Notes under the pieces: model-generated | Told to the model about the DNA's origin: nothing | Databases searched by the model: none | The model's input: the letters and a program-made list of their open reading frames with translations, nothing else | Assembly (NCBI RefSeq): GCF_003589595.1 | Contig: NW_020653712.1 | Coordinates: forward strand, 183,431-247,430 | Direction: 5' to 3' | DNA from: Hyposmocoma kahamanoa | Lineage: Eukaryota; Arthropoda; Insecta; Lepidoptera; Cosmopterigidae | DNA length: 64,000 bases | Translations under genes and position numbers: made by a program | Shown here: positions 23,901 to 31,665 of the stretch, piece after piece | Numbering within the stretch: the stretch's first letter is position 1 | Layout of the letters: the number at the start of each line of letters is the position of its first letter

Positions 23901-26900
23901 GCTGACAGTAAAACGTTATAGACAGATTTAAAAAAATAAAATCGTTTTTTGGCTTTCCTGAAAAACCGTGATTTGTCCCTTACATTAATTGATACTTCTG
24001 GTGTCGTAATCTGCAACTTTATAATTTAATTTGAACACATTTACATTATTTGCTTTCAATAATCATATCCATTTGTTTGTATGTAACATAACACACAGTA
24101 AACGCTTCTGATACTATGTTATATGTGCTTGCTGTATTTGCCTATTATTGGGTTTACATTCGAGTAATTTCTGCAGTGTTATTTTATGTCCATGTTTAAT
24201 AGTGTACTTCTGTTGGCGAATCTAATAAGTAATAACCTAACCTCCGGTTAAAAAAATAGATCTGAAAAGTCATTCATCCCCTAGTTTGCCACCCTTAGAG
24301 GTGGAATATTTTCTTGAAATTTAAATGGGACCTGATCTGAGGTACCTTCTTTCCAACAAAAGAAGAATAACCAAAATTGGTTTACACATGGCGAAGTTAT
24401 CGCGTAACATACATACAAAAATAAACATACAGACGAATCGAGAACCTCCTCCATTTTTCTGTAGTCGGTTAAAAAAAATACACAACGTACTAATAAAACA
24501 GTCTTTAAAACCTAAAATTTCGAAATGTCGCTTACGCTTCTACGAAACACCGACGAAACATTCTTACTAGAATTATTGAAGCCAACCTTTCTTCTCAGAC
24601 AAAAGGAACTCGGTGGCGGTGGTGTGCGTAAAATTCGCGGCGGAAGCGATGCGCTACCTCCTGGGCAGGTCGGGGGTGTACACTCGCGCCGGCGACGTGC
24701 CCGCGCTGCTGCGCCGCTGCGCCGGCGTCGCGCGGGTCTCGCTCAAGTGGGGCCGCGCCATGCACGCGGCCTGGTCGCATTTAGCGTACACCATGACCGA
24801 AGAAGGATTGCTGTCGTTGAAGGTATGAATAGACTCCCAACTAATAAATGAAGATTAGACAACGTCACTGTTAAAGACACTGAACTCCCTGCTTTAATCT
24901 TCCCTCGATATCCTTATTGTAAAATGAAACTTCCTTAATCTGAAGTGGACTGTATATTCATATTTGTCGATCTGACTTACAAATAGGTAACAACTAAATG
25001 TGACAAGTAAGAGTGCTTGAAAGTGATTGATTCGAATGACAATTATCGCTTATATTTATACCAGTACGGTGTCTCCCACATCGTACCGGTCCTATCAATG
25101 GGTCGCTACGCCGCTCGGCCAATCAGAGCTCTTGAATTAATCATTCTCCTCTGAACTCTAGCTCTGACCGGCCAGGCGCGTACGGCCGTCCGTAACAGTC
25201 ACATACGTTGCTCTGATCCCGAGTTAAGTAACCTATCTAAGTACCTATCTCTGCCGCCAAGCAGTAATGTCAGCATTACTGTGTTCCGGTTTTGAAGGGT
25301 AAGGGTGCTGGTGAAATTACAGGCACATGGGACTTGTCAACTTATGTCTCAGGGTGACGGGCGCTGTGGTAGTGCCCCACAGATCTTTGCAACTTAAAGG
25401 CTCTGAGTGGCACTGTTAACTGTTAAAGATAGGCGTGTGGCTTACCACCAGACGCACAAATTGTTCGTCCCGTCACTTGATGTGACGGGACGAACAATTT
25501 GTGCGTCGAATTTTAAAAAAAAAGACAAAAATCTTAACACCCCTCATGGAAGAATGGCATAAGTGGAGTTACGACAAAAACATTTATTGCGCCATTAGAT
25601 ACAGAAAAATATAACTCACATCCTCTTCAATTCTTGTAACTCTACCTACAATATTAGTCGATAGAGTTACAAGAATTGGAGAGGATGTGGGTTATATTTT
25701 TCAGTATCTAGTAATAGTAATAACGCACACACTTAACATAACCCCGCGCTAGGGAAACTGTGTGGCGGGTGCCATGGACACACACATAGACAACCACAAA
25801 TTACACCCAAACTCACGAGACAAATAAATGTAGGCCTTACGAATATTTCTCCCGGCCCGGGAATCGAACCTGAGACCTCTACGTGGCAGTGGTATGGCAT
25901 GGTAACCGTTCGGCCACGGAGACAGTTAAATGGAGCAAGAAACAATTTTGACGTAACTCCACTTATGCCATCCTCCCATGAGGGCTGCGACTTGTGTTAC
26001 GGAAATCGGAAAATACGACGTGGTCCCACGAACACCCAGCTAGCAGTGAAAGCCATCAGCGGCCAACCGCAAAATATCCTTTTATATCAAAATTGTTATG
26101 TCTTCACTGAAAAACCCTATATTAAGGTCGGCGGACTAAAGCACACAAGTCAAAAAAGTGCTTCATTTGTATCATCATGTTCAATATATAATTATAATTA
26201 TGATTTGTGTTGTTTATAGTCTGTGAAGATGTGAAGAGAATGATAAATTTGAAAAAGACTCCTCTAGAATAAAGTTACAAATTTATGAAGTAACAAATGA
26301 ATTTGACTTATGTGCTTTTGTAGTTTGCTTTGCTCAAAGATCTTGTATGTAGGTAATTATATGTATGTAAGTATTTTTATTATTACCATTTTTGTCTTCA
26401 TTTGTATATGTGCAATATGTGTATTCTGTTGCGTTCTCAAATAATTTTAACTTACTGTTTTTTTTCCTGTAACACCAAGGTTACCTGGAAGAGATTGCTA
26501 TTTAGCAATAAGGCCGCCTGTTGTACCTGTAATTTTACTTTTTGTTGTATTGTTATTATCTATTTGTCCGTGTGCAATAAAGAATATTTGTATTGTATTG
26601 TTTTAGCCGGTAGATGTATTAATTTAAATGAATGATGTTGGACTTATGTGCTTTAGTCCGCCGACTCTAGAATGACACGACGTGTGTTTATTCAAGGTGG
26701 CCAATCTCTCTCTACGCTCTGTATGGGAGGTGACAATGCAACTGGAGTTGGTAGTCGAGGACGCGAGGGAAGTTCCCTGGCCCAGGGCGAGTGACGTCCG
26801 GGTTACTAGCATCATCTCCGACCACAAAGTGACTCGGGACGAGGTGCATAGAGTGCTGCACCATATGAAGAAGGATTGGGGACATGTTCCGAGAACCATA

Positions 26901-28287
26901 TGGTATGTATTAATAATAATTAGGCAATATTACACATGTTGCTCTGATCCCAACGCATCGAGTATATAACCAGAAATAGATACGAAATAAGGGCCATCCA
27001 TTCCTGGCAACTCATCAGGCCGCATGTGCCTTTTATCACTTTTAAATATCAACTCTCGTTTACGCTGAAATCACAAATTAGAAAACTGACATAGTACAGC
27101 GCCAACAACTGACCTGTGTGTACGACTCCGTATATTCCAAAGATATTCTGTATTTATTGTCATAAAGATAATATCTCTAACAATGCCATGCTGTTCTATT
27201 CGGTGGTGTGGGAAAAACAGCAAAACATCTAATTACAAAACAAACGGAATCACATTTCATCGGTAATTAAATATGTAATTTTGCAATTATCGTCCATTTT
27301 AGCAAAGCTCAAGTTAACAGGTCGATTTGAAGTGAAACAATTGACGACACCCGTCAATTGTTTCGAATTTGGCTGGCCAATCGGAGCGCACAGTAATTAT
27401 ATGGCAGAAAACTTTCCAAACAAATTAAATGACATTTCGTCTCTATTTCTGGTTATATACTCGATGTCCCAAAGTAACTAAAACACTTGTTAAAATTATT
27501 AATACAAACATTGTATATTTAGGCTGCTAACAGATTGATTGCCTGTTTGTAGTTAATGCATGAAGTCGTAATCAACTGATGCAGCCGAGAACTAGACTGC
27601 GTGACTTACTAACTTTGTGACGTCAAAGTTACTAATTTGAGAAGTGTAATTTGTATACCCTTAGCATTTATGGGCATTCATTCAAGCTAGTGTAAAGGAC
27701 ATAGTTGCATATTATAATAGGCAAAGTGTTGTTGCATACGGAGGTAATAAATCTAAACATGATCAACTAACTAAGACACGACAAAAATAATAACTGCAGG
27801 CCTATTCACAATTCCTTTCTTATTGCTTATGTAGAATTAGAAAAATGACAATCGTTAAGTTTTTGAAAAATGTTTACAAACCCTGCTCCTTTGTTTACCT
27901 TATTTCTAATGTAAAAAAACGAAGAATAAAATAAATAAAAATACATTTATTTCTCCATAAAACATTAAAAACTACAATTAAGAGATGTGGACGGGTTAAA
28001 GACTCGGCATTGCCGATTTTCAGTCTTCACCTGTAGCTAGCTGTGTATGGTAATGATGCGCCTGCAGTGCCACAGTAGCGCTACTAGAGTGCTTCTATAA
28101 GCGTGTAATTTGAAGGCGCCCGAAGGCCTATATAGACTTGAGTGTCTTTCATAACTTTTAACAATCGACTCATCTATTTCTACCATAATTGTCGATTTCT
28201 ATTAAAAATATTTATTTCATTTACAGGAAAATCTTCAGATACCTCAAGTACAAAACTCGTGAGGGCGACCTGTTACTAGCTTCGTAA
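2923..28287 (+). CDS. KNL1: Kinetochore scaffold KNL1 / Spc105R, complete seven-exon gene
   Basis: Largest subunit of the KMN network: it recruits PP1 and the BUB checkpoint proteins to kinetochores and joins them to MIS12. Coding exons: 2923-2966, 5134-5271, 12163-18822, 22780-22958, 24599-24822, 26697-26902, 28227-28287; 7512 nt, 2503 residues. Every intron is GT-AG and each phase pair matches. Layout: residues 21-24 SILK and 50-54 RRVSF (PP1 docking); about 407-807 MELT-like repeats with core ISMTQAV; about 1306-1409 a basic, S/T-P-rich stretch; about 2282-2503 an RWD-type C-terminus. I see no long heptad coiled coil before that domain, unlike vertebrate KNL1. A long ORF can be opened at GTG 12365, but that codon is an internal valine: the frame is open back to the acceptor at 12162. 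Length and low conservation fit the family. The 3' UTR probably ends near AATAAA at 28519. Confidence 0.88.
3940..4213 (+). mobile_element. LINE 3' UTR remnant with A-rich tail
   Basis: Matches, in opposite orientation, the 3' flank of the element at 21.2-22.1 kb (shared blocks such as CAGATTGCGCCACACGTCG and AAGTGCAATTCGTGTAGA). Ends in repeats of AAATAA. A 5'-truncated non-LTR copy with no coding part. Confidence 0.6.
4905..4994 (+). mobile_element. SINE-A fragment (tRNA-derived head)
   Basis: Contains TATGGCCAAATCG (A-box-like) and GGTCCCGGGTTTGGTTCC (B-box-like), then ACATTTATTTCTCT, as in fuller copies at 20.2, 25.7 and 57.3 kb. Confidence 0.6.
5134..5271 (+). CDS. KNL1: KNL1 coding exon 2 with SILK and RVSF motifs
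   Basis: 138-nt GC-rich exon between acceptor TTTATTTCAG and donor GTGAGT. In the frame set by exon 1 it reads RKRRSSILKSYRPP, later AKSRRVSFSRRTGV. SILK plus RVSF near the N-terminus is the classical PP1-binding pair of KNL1. The exon starts one base into a codon-completing position and leaves two bases, so skipping it would keep the frame (138 is 46 codons) but remove the PP1 dock. Confidence 0.85.
5745..8130 (+). pseudogene. Jockey-type non-LTR retrotransposon, decayed
   Basis: Frames shift, but the order is that of LINE ORF2: pieces near 6068-6255 (linker after the endonuclease), then AGPDGIPPVFVLNCAE near 6540, NYRPIS near 6705, YTDFSRAFDKVSH near 6913 and YTDDLK near 7177 (catalytic box, normally F/YADD), then a C-terminal part to 7763. 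In-frame stops (for example at 7096) and frameshifts make it dead. Tail of TAAATAAATAAATT ends near 8130. Confidence 0.8.
8129..8160 (-). repeat. Two inverted units of the 16-bp repeat found at 11.7 kb
   Basis: Reads AACACCACATTCGCAAAACA on the plus strand, the reverse complement of the units at 11717-11876. Confidence 0.5.
8500..8985 (+). mobile_element. RTE-type LINE 3' tail repeat
   Basis: Has the recurrent blocks AATCATCAAAATCGGTTCAC and GTCGAATTGAGAACCTCCTC. Other copies: 19176-19350, 24250-24475, 53105-53830 (split) and 63475-63715. The RTE assignment is from memory of this common lepidopteran sequence. Confidence 0.5.
9716..11272 (+). mobile_element. Complete Tc1-type DNA transposon
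   Basis: Inverted ends of about 34 bp (9718-9751 and 11237-11270; inner part CACACATCAAAAGTGTCTAG) match perfectly and are flanked by TA on both sides, the Tc1/mariner target. Total about 1.55 kb with one intact transposase ORF. Inserted in KNL1 intron 2, same orientation as the gene. Intact ends and ORF imply a young, possibly still mobile copy. Confidence 0.92.
9973..10998 (+). CDS. Tc1-family transposase, DD34E, intact
   Basis: 341 residues, no stops. Cuts and pastes the element by binding its inverted ends. The N-terminal part (about 1-115) is helix-turn-helix DNA-binding. Catalytic Asp153 lies in FSDESRF, Asp243 in MHDNARPH and Glu278 in SPDLNPIEHAWD; 34 residues between the last two give the DD34E spacing of the Tc1 group. 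The family motif WPAQSPDLNPIEH is unbroken. Start at ATG 9973, the first ATG of the frame; TAA follows at 10996. Length is normal for Tc1. The ORF is more GC-rich than its intron, consistent with recent arrival. Confidence 0.93.
   Translation: MERRHHLTREVMMRAVGMLEAGSRQRAVAFTLNTTQSVISRLWTRYRMTGSVAERHGGRSRITTRRQDRYIQNTARRNRTMTAMMLVTRLHSSSGLLISDQTIRNRLREVGLRSRRPLRVPPIAPCNRRTRLRWAREHRNWEEEDWLYVCFSDESRFGMRPNTRRTRVWRTSGRHERLRYCQEVHPYGGGTIMIWAGIWIGGRTDLIWIKGNLNAQVYAERIVSDVIIPLRGQLGDSFQLMHDNARPHTARVVTRILAEARINVLPWPAQSPDLNPIEHAWDMLQRRAVPSMHTVHTLQQYFDLLQNTWAAIPQSDFDELILSMPNRCNCVIRVNGGNTDY
11717..11876 (+). repeat. 16-bp minisatellite, about ten units
   Basis: Units of the form GCGAATATGATGTTTT, mostly 16 bp (15-17), each differing by a few bases. 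Lies in KNL1 intron 2, about 290 bp before the third exon. Confidence 0.75.
12163..18822 (+). CDS. KNL1: KNL1 coding exon 3, 6.66 kb, repeats and disordered middle
   Basis: Acceptor ATTTGCAG ends at 12162; donor GTAAGT begins at 18823. It encodes residues 61-2281, starting EFVTNEATTTWKNFYEEHN. MELT-like repeats lie at about 13198-14400, the basic S/T-P-rich region near 15895-16205, and an isolated repeat-like unit near 16830-16895. Otherwise the sequence is low-complexity, rich in S, N, K, D and E, as in other KNL1 middles. Confidence 0.9.
13198..14400 (+). repeat. KNL1: KNL1 MELT-like protein repeat array
   Basis: About ten units, roughly 30 codons apart, of the form KRKTIVFES-D-ISMTQAVP followed by a hydrophobic triplet. 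The clearest lie between 13618 and 14180; units before and after are degenerate (for example SVTQAV, PVTHAV, SVTQAI). The ISMT core stands where MELT stands in other species; its Thr is the expected phosphosite for BUB3 recruitment (family knowledge). Confidence 0.8.
19000..19140 (+). repeat. Dispersed repeat shared with 50.77-50.92 kb
   Basis: Both copies have TTGATAGTTTGTTCTAAAAT preceded by a GGCACCTAA block. The start also resembles the Penelope-like end at 58.5 kb (AAGCAATAA then CATGATCA). Family unknown. Confidence 0.5.
19176..19350 (-). mobile_element. RTE-type LINE 3' tail, reverse orientation
   Basis: Reverse-complement match to 8500-8985: CTTCAAAAAAAGGAGGAGGT, then GTGAACCGATTTTGATGATT. 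Confidence 0.5.
19455..19755 (-). mobile_element. SINE-B copy, nearly full length
   Basis: About 300-bp dispersed family. On the plus strand it starts with a T-run and CAAGTGCCGGGACGAACAAG and ends CACAAGGAGCTTTACTG, so its A-rich 3' end lies to the left. At least ten copies or fragments lie in the window. I do not know its published name. Confidence 0.7.
20010..20152 (+). mobile_element. SINE-B fragment
   Basis: Has GGGACTTGTCAACTTA and CACGACGTGTTCGTCCCGTC; the front half of the family is missing. Confidence 0.55.
20218..20431 (+). mobile_element. SINE-A copy (tRNA-derived)
   Basis: Head ATGGCCGAACGGTTACCATG (A-box region) and GGTTACGATTCCCAGACCGG (B-box region), then a body with GTTTGGGTGTAATTTGCGG, ending near GCGTTATTATTGTG. 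About 215 bp. The head resembles a tRNA but has lost cloverleaf pairing, so it is a retroposon and not a tRNA gene. Confidence 0.7.
21100..22260 (-). mobile_element. Non-LTR element remnant with ORF1-like gene
   Basis: Minus-strand ORF (separate entry) followed by the 3' flank shared with 3940-4213 and an AT-rich end near 21100. The reverse-transcriptase part is absent, so the copy is internally deleted. Confidence 0.55.
21598..22107 (-). CDS. Transposon-associated ORF1-like protein, 169 residues
   Basis: Starts MGSQQFIANEFLAFIQHAID (ATG at 22107-22105) and contains ETDPDDVPTFVAKELHKLPP then TFDHVDVTRLLKDI, followed by a short coiled-coil-like stretch. I know this pattern from proteins carried by lepidopteran retrotransposons, not from a host gene. 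Reading frame is open, but the flanks are TE and the copy lacks a polymerase. Function not known; nucleic-acid binding or multimerisation would be a guess. Confidence 0.5.
   Translation of the reverse strand: MGSQQFIANEFLAFIQHAIDTMDEVSIVQICKCNFNEDEICSGKLLLFQSLGKAEKKPSRRRDGGVKSLQNIITLLKETDPDDVPTFVAKELHKLPPVTFDHVDVTRLLKDITSLKSSLAELQFKLEASDNTISELRAQVALSSNAATDCRSPEASNINTRRVAQNASA
22534..22650 (+). mobile_element. SINE-B fragment
   Basis: Contains CTCCTTGTGAAAGAGTTGGT and TGCCGCCAAGCAGTAATG; truncated at the 3' side about 130 bp before KNL1 exon 4. Confidence 0.55.
22780..22958 (+). CDS. KNL1: KNL1 coding exon 4, start of RWD-type domain
   Basis: Acceptor AATAACCAG; donor AAG then GTACCT. One base completes the Gly codon of exon 3, then TPECSWESGDCETWSFYFLH follows, and one base is left over. 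The pyrimidine tract is weak, but no other acceptor keeps the frame. Confidence 0.75.
22959..24598 (+). other. KNL1 intron 4
   Basis: 1.6 kb, AT-rich. A TTAGTAATTTCTTATTT block near 23500 recurs near 32130. 24250-24475 is an RTE-type tail. 23590-24240 has nothing recognised. Confidence 0.6.
24250..24475 (+). mobile_element. RTE-type LINE 3' tail
   Basis: CCACCCTTAGAGGTGGAATA and GAGAACCTCCTCCATTTTTC match the other copies of the family. Confidence 0.5.
24599..24822 (+). CDS. KNL1: KNL1 coding exon 5, strikingly GC-rich
   Basis: Acceptor CTTCTCAG; donor AAG then GTATGA. It completes an Asp codon and reads KRNSVAVVCVKFAAEAMRYL up to TMTEEGLLSLK, ending on a codon boundary. The GC content is far above that of neighbouring DNA and of exon 3. 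Confidence 0.82.
25243..25507 (+). mobile_element. SINE-B copy ending in a perfect palindrome
   Basis: SINE-B in plus orientation to about 25482. Its end (25451-25475) is then repeated inverted at 25483-25507: 25-bp perfect arms around a 7-nt loop. Confidence 0.65.
25538..25987. mobile_element. MITE-1 copy interrupted by SINE-A
   Basis: Inverted ends: left CACCCCTCATGGAAGAATGG, right the reverse complement with some changes (CCATCCTCCCATGAGGG). Inside, 25605-25643 and 25663-25701 form a 39-bp inverted repeat (37 matches). SINE-A (25711-25925, minus) sits in the right half. A simpler uninterrupted copy is at 60033-60206. Confidence 0.7.
25711..25925 (-). mobile_element. SINE-A copy inside MITE-1
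   Basis: Reverse orientation. Head at the right (TGGTAACCGTTCGGCCACGG read on plus), B-box region GGAATCGAACCTGAGACC, body to CGCACACACTTAACATA. Confidence 0.7.
26126..26666. mobile_element. Element with 26-bp inverted ends, containing a LINE-like 3' tail
   Basis: Left 26126-26151 (GTCGGCGGACTAAAGCACAC) and right 26641-26666 are near-perfect inverted copies. Inside at 26455-26610 is a sequence typical of lepidopteran LINE 3' ends (TGGAAGAGATTGCTATTTAG, then GTGCAATAAAGAATATTTG). Confidence 0.55.
26697..26902 (+). CDS. KNL1: KNL1 coding exon 6
   Basis: Acceptor TTTATTCAAG; donor ATG then GTATGT. Starts on a codon boundary with VANLSLRSVWEVTMQLEL and ends after two bases of a Trp codon (HVPRTI-W). 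Confidence 0.82.
26903..28226 (+). other. KNL1 intron 6
   Basis: 1.3 kb. First third is MITE-2. 27470-28226 is AT-rich; a block near 28080-28140 (AATTTGAAGGCGCCCGAAGG) has a weak relative near 38600. Confidence 0.55.
26956..27466. mobile_element. MITE-2, full copy (511 bp)
   Basis: Inverted ends CATCGAGTATATAACCAGAA, about 33 bp each. An inner palindrome around ACAATTGACGACACCCGTCA is shared with the copies at 43443-43857 and 63814 to the window end; 59251-59428 is a truncated copy. No ORF. Confidence 0.75.
28227..28287 (+). CDS. KNL1: KNL1 terminal coding exon 7
   Basis: Acceptor TTCATTTACAG; one base completes Trp, then KIFRYLKYKTREGDLLLAS and TAA at 28285. The phase match with exon 6 and the hydrophobic-basic end support it. 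Polyadenylation signal candidate AATAAA at 28519-28524. Confidence 0.78.
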
Positions 28288-29519
28288 AGTGTTTGTGCAA
28301 ATCTGTTCTCATTCATGTACATATTTATCAACTATCATTTCCAGTATCCGTTTTTTTATCATTTTTCGAAATCGCGAAGAAAACGCTGTTTGAAGTAATC
28401 GCTTATTCGTACTTGACCCAAATGTATGAAACAACTTTTCTCCACGGTTTCACTTGGTTCTCATAGTTAGAAGGTTCATTTCATGTGCCGAATTTTTTCG
28501 TTTATATTAGAAACTTATAATAAAATGAAACGTACAAAAATACATTTATTTTGGTTTTCTTTCTAATATCACTGTATAATGTAAATAAACAAAATGGAAG
28601 TACATTTCTGACACAACAAACATCGTCTAAAAACCTCGACTACGCATTTAAACATCAACTCATTCGAAGAACAGAAAAGAAACAAAGAAGAACAGAAAGA
28701 AGGTGATTATACAGCGAAATGAGGATGAAGTACGATTTCGGACTGTTGGATCCACTCTTGGTCCCACTAGTGGGTCCAGTAGGATTTTGGTTTCTGGTGT
28801 CTTTCACTCATAGACAACCACAAATTCAGCAAGCAAAAACCAACACTAAAACAGGAGAAACATTCAAAACCTTGCATAATTCAATCTTATTAAATCAAGG
28901 CCAATATAATTGAAATTATCTTGCTATACGCTGACCTTAAATTTACCAGCGCTGGTGTCAAGACGGCCTATTCTTTGCCAAAAGGACATTTCCGGTTATC
29001 TGGTCGACGTCTTATTTGCTCGATGCTTTTAGGTTTACGATAAACATTTTTTTTTCTTAAAGCACTTTCAAGTTACATGGGCCGCTGGGTGAACTGTGAG
29101 GAATGCATTCAAATTTAATATATTATTTATTATTCTTATTTTTGTAATTGGTAGTACATAACAATCAAAGTTGTTTGACATTGTCCTCGTCAACAATTTT
29201 TTTATCATTTATTTTTCATAAAAGAGGTTTTGTTGTTAAAACTTGTGAACAGGGCCACGAGCCTAGAAATTTATTTGTTAAAACTAACATCGTTGGTTCC
29301 ACCATCTAAGAGGAGACATCAGTACTTGAAATCAAGAGTGGAACCAACAGTCCGACATAATCTCCTTCAAACTAAGGCCTATGTATAAGTGTTTTCAGAT
29401 TTTTTATACCTTAATACGTTTCGGAAATCTAAAATCCACAGCGAAGTACAACGGACGAAATGCAGTCTTGCACATAGGTATTTGTTCTACGGATGCGTTG
29501 ACACATATTTTAACAATTT
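28288..29519. other. KNL1 3' UTR and intergenic DNA
   Basis: Probable KNL1 3' end near 28519-28545. Beyond this is AT-rich sequence with one small ORF (28719-28913, separate entry) and nothing else recognised. Confidence 0.5.
28719..28913 (+). CDS. Candidate small ORF, 64 residues
   Basis: Starts MRMKYDFGLLDPLLVPLVGP with a fair start context (GAA before ATG). A Pro/Gly-rich hydrophobic first half is followed by a polar, Gln/Asn/Lys-rich tail. No recognised family and no splice signals. It lies outside the repeats I recognise, but may be chance. Confidence 0.2.
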   Translation: MRMKYDFGLLDPLLVPLVGPVGFWFLVSFTHRQPQIQQAKTNTKTGETFKTLHNSILLNQGQYN

Positions 29520-29715
29520 TTTTATGACACCAAGTACCGGGACGAACAGGCCCTGCGCCTGGTGCCTAGAACTTTAAATTGCAAAGATCTGAGGGGCACT
29601 GCCATTGTGCCCAATGCCCTGCTACATAAAGTGACAAGTCCCATGCGCCTGTAATTTCACCAACACCCTTCAGAACCGGAACGCAGTAATGTGAGAGTAA
29701 TGTGACGGCAGGAAT
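29520..29715 (-). mobile_element. SINE-B copy, left part (split by a LINE)
   Basis: CAAGTACCGGGACGAACAGG to CGGCAGGAAT. The remaining end of the same copy is at 31605-31665. Confidence 0.65.
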
Positions 29716-31604
29716 CAGGCCGGATGGCACGCTAGCTCATACTACAGAAGAAAAGGCGAATCTCTTTGCCTCACTCATTGCAGAGAGTTCGCGTCTTTGC
29801 AGAGAGTTCGCGTCTTTGCAGAGAGTTCGCGTCTGGATGCCGCAGGGAACATACCACCTACCTTACCTCAGGCTGGCTGCGCTATGGCGCCCGTTCGCAT
29901 ACGCCAAAAAGAGGTACTTAGAACTCTGCGGAACCTTGACGTGAATAAAGCTAGCGGGCCAGATGGAATTCCAGCGGTAGTCCTACGTAACTGTGCGCCT
30001 GAGTTGTCTCCTGTTCTCACACGCTTGTATCGCCTCTCACTTTAGACTGGTGTAGTTCCCAGGTCGTGGAAGCTTGCAAACGTGCACCTGTGCCCAAAAA
30101 GGGAAACAGAGCTGACCCTGTCAACTATAGACCTATCTCAGTCACTTCCATAAGCGCAAGACTATGGAACGTGTACTCAACAACCGTCTCCTGTCATACC
30201 TTGAAGACAATGACCTCCTCAGTGATCGCCAGTATGGATTCCGACTAGGGCGATCTACCGGGGATATTGTGTATACCTGTCACATACGGAGCGAGGCTAT
30301 AGAAAAGCAAGGCGAAGCACTTGCAGTGTCTTTGGACATTTCTAAAGCCTTTGGCAGGGTCTGGCACGCAAGCCTTTTAAGCAAGCTTCCATGTTATGGG
30401 CTTCCCACTGACCTTTGCAATTGGATCTCGGATTTCTTGAGTGAACGTTCCATTCGAGTGGTCTTACAAGGCTACTCTTCCGAACATATGGCGATAGATC
30501 CTCAGGGTTCCGTACTGTCTGCAACTCTCTTTCTGCTGCATATCAATGACATGTTAATTCCAGGTACCTTTGCGTATGCTGATGACAGCACAGTTGTAGA
30601 TAGGTACTTGACCAATGCAAAGGTCAGAAGAGACGAAATCCAATCTTGTCGAAAGTCCATGGTTAGCCGTTTAGATATGACGCTCAAGGCAGTCTCCGAT
30701 TGGAGCGATACCAATCTTGTCAAATTTAACGCTACCAAAACGCAGGCGTGTCTATTCTCCACTAAACGGAGTCCCTTTGAGCTGACTCCGACTTTTCGTG
30801 ATATATCCATACCAATAGCCGACCGTCTCCAGCTACTTGGAATGGACCTGTCGTCCAATCTGAACTTCGGCAGATACATTGAATCCATGGCCAAAAATGC
30901 AGCCAGGAAACTTGGCATCCTTTCTAGGGTGAGGCGTTACTTCACACCGGGACAGTTGCTTCACCTGTATCAAGCACTAGTGTATGGAGTACTGTTGCCA
31001 CCTTTGAGATGGCTCTGCTACATATCAACTGGCCACCTTGGATTCAATTGACAAGCGTGCCAAGAGTCTTATAGGTGACTCGGAATTAGTAGAGGCGAAG
31101 CTGCAGAGCCTTGAACACCGTCATAAAGTTGCCTGCTTATCGGTATTTTACAGGATATATCACGGAGAGTGTGCGATAGAATTACACGATTTAATTTTTT
31201 TTTTATTTTTTTTTTTTATTGTGACTCGGCAAAATGACTGCACCGCGCCTGATGGAAAGTGCGAATACAGTCCAGAGATGAGAGTAACGGATGGAAAACA
31301 CAAATATTCCACCTTCCCCTTTCCATCATCGGGGGACTAGGCGTAGGCTTGGGTTCCACCCCTATATTGTGGATATTCCAAAGATTCGCACGAAGCTTTA
31401 CGCTTCCACATTTATATGGCGAACGGCTATGGAGTGGAATTCCCTGCCTGCAGACTTGTTCCCTGAACGTTATAACTTGGACCTTTTCAAGGCGAGAGTG
31501 AATAGGCATTATCTAGGTGTGCATGCTCCATCGTCGACCTCATCGTCACTTTCCATCAGGTGAGATGGACATCAAATGCACACTTATATTAGAATAAAAA
31601 AAAA
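29716..31604 (+). pseudogene. Non-LTR retrotransposon inserted in SINE-B, decayed
   Basis: Reverse-transcriptase motifs in order: ASGPDGIPAVVLRNCAPE (29955), NYRPISVTS (30123), LDISKAF (30335), FAYADDS (30571, catalytic box) and C-terminal EWNSLPADLFPE (31434). The longest open piece, 30164-31051, is 295 residues. Broken by a stop at 30043, frameshifts, a 19-bp repeat present three times (29779-29834) and a T-rich insertion near 31190-31320. 5'-truncated, ends in an A-run at 31604. A 4-bp GAAT flanks both sides. Confidence 0.8.
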
Positions 31605-31665
31605 GAATAGGTGAGGTAGCAGTACTTCTCTGGACGAACTCTTTCACAAGGAGCTCTACTTAAAT
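31605..31665 (-). mobile_element. SINE-B copy, right part
   Basis: GAATAGGTGAGGTAGCAG to CACAAGGAGCTCTACT continues exactly where 29715 stops in the family consensus. Confidence 0.65.

Larger units (their letters stand above)
24823..26696 (+). other. KNL1 intron 5, nested repeats
   Basis: 1.9 kb holding a SINE-B copy with a palindromic end, MITE-1 split by SINE-A, and a 540-bp element with inverted ends stopping 30 bp before exon 6. 24830-25240 has nothing recognised. Confidence 0.65.
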
